Source: Diplocarpon mali
Lineage: Eukaryota; Ascomycota; Leotiomycetes; Helotiales; Drepanopezizaceae
Length of the DNA stretch: 64,000 bases
Direction of reading: 5' to 3'
Assembly: GCA_024741835.1 (NCBI GenBank)
Contig: JAENRP010000012.1
Location: 186,001 to 250,000 of the forward strand
Shown here: positions 57,650-64,000 of the stretch, piece after piece
Layout: every line of letters begins with the position of its first letter
Position numbering within the stretch: the stretch's first letter is position 1
Made by a program: the position numbers and the translations under genes
The notes under the pieces: model-generated
Told to the model about the DNA's origin: nothing
The model's database searches: none
The model's input: the letters and a program-made list of their open reading frames with translations, nothing else

Positions 57650-57655
57650 CTACAG

Positions 57656-58320
57656 ATGCTATTTCGGTGCAAGGGCCGGAGATCCTGCGGTGACGAGCTC
57701 ATGGATATTAGGAGGTGAGGTCAACTCGCGAAGCCAGCTTGTATGCTCGCTGATTTGATGCAGACACTTTCCTGAGATCTTGCTATAGTGAGTCTATTGC
57801 CCATCTATGGACTCGAATACTCACAATTCCAATAGCTGTCTTCGATCAGGACAACGGCAACCTACTCCTGGCGCAATATCAGGACTGCGGCTCTAACATC
57901 ATTCCGATCGGCTCAGGGGTCAATGCCGTCCCTTCCGTCACGGGAGCTTGCAGGCCAACACGCACTGCTGCCTCTATCACCTCGAAATCTTCCACCCGTC
58001 CATCCAAGTCCCCGAGTACCGGCAGTCCCAAGGTTACGGTCTCTTCGTCGAAAGCGGCATCTAGTTCCGTCAAGTCGTCCTCGTCAAAAAAACCCTCAAG
58101 CCTCAGCTCCTCCAAAGGTCCATCCTCCACGAAACCACGCTCAACCCAGCCCGCGAAAAGTACGGCTAGTTCAGCGTCAAAAAAATCGAGTTTGTCCCCC
58201 TCAAAATCAGGTCCCGGTTCCAAGCTTTCCACGGCATCCACCACAGCAAAGCCCACAACCCTGTCTAGCTCAAAATCCTCATCGGCATCAAAGAAGAGAA
58301 CTTCGACTCAGAAGCCGTAA
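57656..58320 (+). CDS. Secreted pepsin-like aspartic protease, 3' part
   Basis: Exons 57656-57714, 57764-57787 and 57836-58320 continue the protease begun at 40369. The joins give CYFGARAGDP, then SSWILGDTFLRSCYTVFDQD, the conserved C-terminal lobe motif (ILGD-FLRS-Y-VFD). QYQDCGSNIIPIGSGV follows. The remaining 125 residues or so are a Ser/Lys/Thr/Pro stalk, like the linker of cell-wall or GPI-type yapsins. No hydrophobic GPI tail is seen before the stop, so the protein may be secreted free or wall-bound by its basic stalk. Exon lengths of both parts sum to 1,605 nt, a multiple of three. Confidence 0.78.
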
Positions 58321-58689
58321 GAGCGAAGTAGGTAGGGGGAGTGAATATGGCTAAAGGGTGGGAGAATGAGGAAGCCTGCCCCCGACGAGAACTAGCGCTT
58401 GTTGCTTGCTAGTTCTGGCAACGACAGAGAGATGGGTCTTCTGATAGCTTTAGGGATCATGGAGAATTACCACAGCCTTGAAGGCTATCTACTGTTGATA
58501 AGCAGCTTGCACACCCTGTGATACCAACAGAAGCCATCTTCCATCACCTCGGTCACCGGTCCGCACCAAGACACTACGCAGCTCGTATGCTGGGTGCCTC
58601 AAAGAGTCTGATCCGAAGTCAGCGAGCAAGGTTCTCGCAGACGAAGCTGTGGCCGTGAGAGCGCGCTTGTGCGTGGAGAAGGCAGCGGT

Positions 58690-58850
58690 ACGGCCATATC
58701 CCTATGCTGGCTCGGAGTCTTCGAGGCAGCGCTGGGCGGCATCGACGCGTCCTGCAGCGGCTACGCCGACAGGTGGTGCTGGAGCAGGTACCAAGACCTG
58801 CGCTGGGACACCAAGGGAGACCTGTGGTGGCTCTGCAAACAACATCCAAT
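58690..58850 (+). pseudogene. Possible WSC-domain remnant
   Basis: Two overlapping frames carry pieces of a WSC-like carbohydrate-binding domain: ALGGIDASCSGYA in one, and CAGTPRETCGGSANNIQ in the other. A frameshift must lie between them. The spacing and the CGG ending fit WSC domains of fungal wall sensors and oxidases. The evidence is two short motifs only. Confidence 0.3.
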
Positions 58851-60280
58851 CTGCACTACTCGGCCACGCCGGCTCCATGGATGACATTATCAGACGTGAG
58901 ATTTTGCCAAGGGAGGTGGTCAGGTGCGAAGCTCTCGCGCAGCGGGGCTGAAACGTAAGTAGGGGAACTTTCAACACATCAATCATGAGTATGAACAAGG
59001 AATAAAGCTGTACTGCGTATCCCAACGTGCTACAACTTCACCACATCATCGACAGGCTATTTTGACAGCTTTGGCTTGGCGAGCACCTCTGAAACCGAAC
59101 CAAGATCTATCTCGAATATTGTTTACATTACGAAGAGCGCCTTAGCTGTCCTGTCCGCAGCCGGTGTTGAGGTCGAGAGGTCAAACTATCGAGCTTGTGT
59201 ATAGGGACATACTCAAGTCCCATGCTAGGCTGCATATCGAGCCTGAATCGATTAAGCGAGGCTGATTGGGATCCTCGTACAACTCGAATGGCTCTGAGTG
59301 AAGACAAGCACAGCGCATTATTAATCTCTTGATTTCGAAATTAGACTGCAAGCTTCTGGACTAAGCGGAGAAAAGTTTGTACAATGGTGATAAGATCAAG
59401 TACCGCATCTTTGAACAACGAGAATCAAACTAGCTATATCTGCTCTCACAAGGTGAGAAAATCAACACCTACAAGACGTGCATAGCTGGTCGGTAAACAA
59501 ATTAAGTCCAAGAAAAATTAGATTCAGGATGCATACACTTTAACAGAAAATACCAGAATAATCTGAGGGGTTGGGACCCCTACCGGATCCATTGATAGAC
59601 CGGACAATACTTTATTGAGACGTGGTGGCAGCCTCCACCGCATTGACTCTGCCAAACTACACGAGAGGATGGAAATACAGAGGAGCAGGCGGAGTGAGAC
59701 GAGAAGAAATCGAACTCCTACTCCGGACTCCAAATCGCAATCCATCATAGTACGCAGCGTAGAAGAAGTGCTTCGCTGTGTTTCTCTTTAAACATGCATC
59801 GAGATGTCAATGGAGTCGTGACTCGGTAGATATACTCTCGCCGCTCGGGGGGAGGCTCATGTTGCAGTGCGAAAAGATGTACGTATCCCCGTAAGCTACA
59901 TTTCCAGGCCCAACGGGATCCTGTGCTGATGCAGAACCGCTAGAGTGACATGAAATTCAAGCCCTGTATCTACCTGACACTTAACCGGTAATCCTCCTGC
60001 TTGAAATCGAACCCGAGAGTATCGAGCTCCTCACCCTCCGGTGCTTCGACGGGTGATTGTGATGGATATTCCACCCGCCATTCTCTTCCTGCAATCGATC
60101 GTTGAAATTCAGAGAAGATGATGTCGTTCTTCGCCAACTTATTATCAGGGTAGGCTCTCATGAGCCGTAGCTTAAGCTATTTTACCAATCCTCATAGCAT
60201 ACAATGGAGGATGGACATGCTATCAGACGGCGCCCGGGCCTACATATCTCCCATTTGTTGGAAACAGGCTTCTAGCTTTA
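58851..60280. other. Intergenic region without a recognisable gene
   Basis: Short frames on both strands only. The minus-strand frames at 59524-59748 and 59970-60161 have no motif. The region lies between the protease/WSC remnant and the P450 pseudogene and may hold further decayed gene pieces. Confidence 0.4.
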
Positions 60281-61507
60281 ATGCCAAGGATCGAATTGCT
60301 TCTCAGAATGTCCCCAGAATGGTTAAAAGCGTCCAGACCCATCTTCAAAATCTGGGTCAGAAGACCGAACCTGGCCACCCCAGACCCTCAGATCGCCGCC
60401 GACTTCATGGAGGAGCGCGGCACGAAGAACTCGTCTCAGCCGCAATCCGTTGTGATGGGAGAGATTTATGCTTCCGGCTTCGTCCTGTGACCGTGTGTGT
60501 GTGGCGAGGAATGGCCCACCCCTTGCATCGAGCTCGCACGCCAGCTGTTCTCCGAGCATACAGAGCGAGACCGGAAGCCGAAAGGCTTTGATTTATTCGA
60601 GTCTTACGTGCTATTCTCCGTCCCCTATGCACGCCGAACTGACTTCGTGGATTGTGAATGCAGAAGGCAAAGACTTGAAATCATACAGTTCATGGCCTCC
60701 CTAGGTGTTAGAGGCGCCTATAGAGCGGAGTCTTTCCCTGCCTTAAAGTATTTACCGTTATTCCTAGCACAGTGGAAGCGCGAAATTGAGCATGCAAGGT
60801 CGGAGGCAGATGCGAATATGGCGCTTATCGACGACGTAAAAAGATCTATGGTGACTGCGAATGAAAAAGGCCAAGCGGCGGCTCCTTCGGTTGTTCCAAC
60901 CCTCCCGGCGATTCAGGAAGAGGAGGCAAACCCACCGCGCGGTTAGTATTTTGCTCCTATTCCAGCTATTCCCTTCGGAGCAGGGCGCACTACCATTGTA
61001 TCAGCGCTGCGTTCGGGCATCCTGGTCTTGATAACAGCTCTAGTCGAGTGCTAGATGGCGCAGAGCTGGCTGCTGTCATCGGGTCTGGCCGACTCCTGAT
61101 ATCCGAAGACGAGGCAAATCGGCCGTAGATTCGAGCTTTGGTGAAGGCGATCCCCAGAATCAGAGCCGTTGCGGTCTGCAGGTGGGACAGCGTATCCTTC
61201 TCCCAAGGACGATTGTATGGAGAATTACCACCTTCTTTCTGGTACAAGTATCCTCGGAAATTCATGGCCTATAAACCTGAATGAGGAGTACAATGCAAGG
61301 CCTCACCCCTCCATCCCAGTATGTTTTCTTGACGAGAAAAATCACAGACACGCGCCCAGACTAAGAGGAGCCCAGACCCATCCAGCCAGACCAGCTCACT
61401 TGAGTTCCGGCTGGGTTCGACGAGCTTGCCCTGGATCAGGCTTAGCATTCAATCCGCTCTTCAATCGCCGTTTCGAAGCTCGTATGGGCATTCGTGATTT
61501 TGCGTAG
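60281..61507 (+). pseudogene. Cytochrome P450 pseudogene
   Basis: P450 landmarks appear in order but in broken frames. DPQIAADFMEERGTKNSS is the N-terminal region. QLFSEHTERDRKP and LKYLPLFLAQWKREIE belong to the middle. SEDEANRP, stop, IRALVKAIPRIRAV corresponds to the K helix, where the usual ExxR reads AIPR, so the Glu is lost. ILGNSWPINLNEEY precedes FLDEKNH. The heme site reads RRACPGSGLAFN, with the Cys kept. Stops at 60488 and 60944 and at least two frame changes break it. The family resembles fungal O-methylsterigmatocystin-oxidoreductase-like P450s. The start is not defined. Confidence 0.8.
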
Positions 61508-61810
61508 TGGCGACTATGACACTTTCGGCTGCAGAGATGGCTTCAAGATCCCGCCTAAGCCTCTCCAATGCATGATCAGAATCCGGGGCGCGGAACACCG
61601 AGCGGTGCTGGAGAAGACAATGATTGAGGCTGAAGAGGAGATGGAGTAATATCCAGGTAGCTAGCATTCTTTCACATGCAGAGATTGCGCAGCGTGCTGG
61701 TCGACAAGCATTCCCTGTTGTTCAGAACCTTACGTTGTCATGCCTACGAGATAAAATCCAATGTTCTGAAACAACCTGCGACCTGGACTATTGGAAACAG
61801 ACGGTCATTG

Positions 61811-61813
<3 letters not shown>

Positions 61814-61846
<33 letters not shown>
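61814..61846. repeat. (GA)n dinucleotide repeat
   Basis: About sixteen GA units without interruption, in non-coding DNA between the P450 pseudogene and the LysM gene. Confidence 0.92.
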
Positions 61847-61850
<4 letters not shown>

Positions 61851-62177
61851 GAAAAGAATCGAGTTTCCCAGTCTGCTAAGCTGTCTGTTCTGTGAAGGCA
61901 CAGGAGCATATAATCAGATCGTCGTTTGTCGTTGTCTCTCACTCGCCCCCCGGACCCGTCAATACAAATTAACCTGGTAACCCCGCCCACACACGTGCCT
62001 TGCGATAAGACCCGGATAAGCATCATCGACTCCAGCCCTCTCCAGTCTCCAACATTAGCAGCGGCTGCTTTCTCTTCCTACTAGTTATATCTATCTAGCC
62101 CACATGCTCCTATCCAAGCCCCGGCCCTTCTACACCATACCTAATACTGAAGTGCCAAAACCCGGGAGCCAGCAAAG

Positions 62178-63192
62178 ATGGAAGAAAGCTGCTGCACATG
62201 CGCAACGCTCCTTGAGAACCTTGGGCTCGTTTACCAAGAGAAGAGTGAGAAGCCGAAAGCCGTTGAGCGGCGACTGGAATGCTGCGGGCGAGTGATTTGC
62301 GGGACTTGCATAGCTGTACGTAACCTTGATCTCGTATCGACAGCTGCTGGGAAGAAATATGACGCTGATATGGATTTTGGTTTAGAATAACCAGCGGTTC
62401 GCAACGTATTGTAAGTCTCTCTTGAGCACCAAGTCCTTTGTTGCGTAGTAACCCGAAAAAGGTCCCTACTGCCAGGTGACTACGATACCATCTCCTTTAC
62501 CACAAGGTCTCCGCGACCCGCCAAGCTACAAAGTAGCTTCCGCGTCCAAACCTCTACCACAACACTCTGTTGAACCCCCGCCATACTCTGATGTTCTCCC
62601 AACCTACTCCTCCCTCACCGAGCAGCGACTAGCAACCCCAGAGAAGGCTTTCTCGAGCGCAGTCCCAGCAGATGTCCTGCACTTTCTCGATCACGAAAAT
62701 GATTCCTTCACTTCCCTCTCTTTCCGCTACGGCGTCCCCATATCCGCGCTGAGGAAAGCGAACAACGTCACCTCGGATCATCTGCTGCTAGCCAGACGGA
62801 CGATCGTGATACCAGCAGAGTTCTATAAAGGAGGCGTGAGTCTGAGTCCGCGGCCGCTTGAAGGCGAAGAGGAAGAGAGGAGGAAAGGATTGGTCAGGAG
62901 ATGGATGGTTGCGTGTAAAGTGCCTGAGTACGTACTATGTTTCACCTTACCATTGGTATATATAAGTGTGGGATGATGGGACAGAGGAGACTGACGTTGT
63001 AGTGTTACGCTGAATTGCAGATATGATATAGCGATTCTGTATCTTAATCAAGCCGATTATGACTTGAATGTTGCCATAGAAGCGTATAAGAAGGACGAGA
63101 GGTGGGGGAAGGAACACCCGATAGAAGCCAGCGTGAAAGGGAAAGGGAGGAGGCCTGATATAGGCCGAAGGCGGTTTACAGGCCAAAGATAG
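62178..63192 (+). CDS. RING-like zinc and LysM domain protein
   Basis: Exons 62178-62315, 62386-62410, 62462-62927 and 63021-63192 join to 266 residues in phase. The first 60 residues hold cysteine pairs: CCTCATLL, then LECCGRVICGTCIA, and after splicing FATYCPYCQV, a RING/zinc-ribbon-like set. A Pro-rich linker (about 62-105) follows. Residues about 120-170 form a LysM motif, NDSFTSLSFRYGVPISALRK and NNVTSDHLLLARRTIVIP. The end has a CUE/UBA-like helix, YDIAILYLNQADYDLNVAIE. No signal peptide is present, so this is probably an intracellular LysM protein, unlike secreted chitin-binding LysM effectors. Exon 2 has only 25 nt. The biochemical role is unknown. Confidence 0.8.
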
Positions 63193-63339
63193 AGACATGA
63201 AAGAGAGCGACGATAGGCCACTTGCTTTCAATGTTTTGTATTTTGCATCGTAGCATCGTGATGGTTGGTCATGATTGATCACATGACGCATGCCCCATCG
63301 TATTGTACATTTATCAAGTCCAACCGTTCCATGCGCCAA

Positions 63340-64000
63340 TTAGTATGCCGAACGAGTTCGAATGTCCTGCTCTCTTGTTAGCGGCTACTGGAACCCATGG
63401 CCTGAAGACGGTGCTTACTGAAATTTTTCGCTCAATCTCCCTGACTGACCGGTCCAATTCCCCTGCAATCATTTGTTTTTTGTCCGTAGGCAAGAGGGTA
63501 TATCTTTCACACAAGTCTCCATCAATGACCCCCTTGACAGGAACGTAATAGCTTCGGTAGATAAGGTGATCTCTTCCAGCCAACGGAGCATCCTCTGATC
63601 GAAGATGCTGCTCAAGAGTCTGGAAGAAATCGACATCTTCGCGACTGACAAAAGGAATTAGGATGCCGAGTGTTCCCTGAATCCCACCCCACAATATGCA
63701 TTCACGCCCTCCCGCAACCAGATTGGTCTTTTGTATGCTCATTGGAATATCTTGACTGAAGAAGTGGGCCATCAGCGTCAGCCGATGGGGAGAGCCTTGG
63801 AGGTATGATCGCTCGTGCACAAGGTGGGCCCCGGAGCCTTCCTCATCGGCTTCCTCGCTTGCTTTGGGAGGACATCTGAGAAGCCACAGGTTGCCGAACT
63901 TATCACCACCTGCGACTGTTTCGTAGTCGACCATTGTTGTACATGAGGTCCAACGAGCGATAGTATCATCCACGAACGGAATAATCCTGTTCTCCTGAAA
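63340..64000 (-). CDS. RSE1: Splicing factor RSE1 (SF3b subunit 3), 3' end, partial
   Basis: The minus-strand exon 64000-63419 and a last exon 63366-63340 are joined by a 52-nt intron. It reads [20 protein letters not shown] and [14 protein letters not shown], then [13 protein letters not shown], then [20 protein letters not shown], and ends [11 protein letters not shown] after the splice. These are hallmark segments of the SF3b130/RSE1 C-terminal beta-propeller, part of the U2 snRNP that selects branch points. The N-terminal three quarters lie beyond the window. A TTTCAG just at the window edge could be a 3' splice site, so the visible large exon may begin near 63994. Confidence 0.92.

Larger units (their letters stand above)
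41786..57655 (+). other. 15.87-kb intron of the aspartic protease gene, created by retroelement insertion
   Basis: The donor GTAAGT is at 41786-41791. About 96 bases of original intron, including a GACTGAC branch-like site, precede the element. After the element only CTACAG remains before the exon restarts at 57656. Removing element and one target-site copy gives a 102-nt intron of ordinary size. The phase is preserved: GA before and A after form GAA. Confidence 0.75.

Overview
This window reads as nuclear DNA of a filamentous ascomycete (Pezizomycotina). Its genes are split by short GT-AG introns of about 45-125 nt. It carries clear orthologues of fungal genes (teaR, CCR4, RSE1, CUZ1, a LYR-motif protein). 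It also holds a retrotransposon whose decay, only C-to-T and G-to-A changes, looks like repeat-induced point mutation (RIP). I could not support a placement below that level.

Layout. 0-9.5 kb holds four ordinary genes: a CUZ1-like AN1 zinc-finger protein, a spartin/senescence-domain protein, succinate-semialdehyde dehydrogenase and a J-domain protein. 9.5-16.6 kb is GC-rich and low in complexity, with long chance reading frames, short repeats and one unresolved exon-like stretch on the minus strand. 16.6-20.7 kb holds a calcineurin-like phosphoesterase (minus) and a TeaR-type prenylated polarity protein (plus). 20.7-25.8 kb is another GC-rich stretch with microsatellites and no recognisable gene. 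25.8-36.4 kb holds a small double-CxxC protein, the CCR4 deadenylase, a SAM methyltransferase, a four-exon LYR-motif protein (ETFRF1/LYRM5 type) with a 13-nt exon, and a hotdog thioesterase. 36.4-40.4 kb is decayed sequence without a supported gene.

40.4-58.3 kb is the most unusual part. A secreted pepsin-type aspartic protease gene is split by a 15.76-kb Ty3/gypsy-type LTR retrotransposon (41886-57649). The element sits inside an intron, directly before the 3' splice site, so the splice signals and reading phase of the host gene are still intact across a 15.9-kb intron. The LTRs are 245 nt each and differ at 14 positions, all transitions. Gag-protease and pol are followed by two long unknown ORFs, ORF3 and ORF4, which are diverged tandem paralogues of each other. 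All four frames are broken by many in-frame stops yet show almost no frameshifts. Scattered through the element are 14 copies of a 23-nt GC-rich palindrome (arm ACTCGCGGGCC, central C). In 11 of 14 copies it is read in the same phase, giving peptides like LTRGPGPRV, and copies occupy matching positions in ORF3 and ORF4. I know of no description of this system.

58.3-64 kb holds a possible WSC-domain remnant, a cytochrome P450 pseudogene, an intact RING-like/LysM protein, and the 3' end of the splicing factor RSE1 running off the window on the minus strand. The genes do not form one pathway; they look like housekeeping neighbours separated by repeat-rich and transposon-rich DNA.
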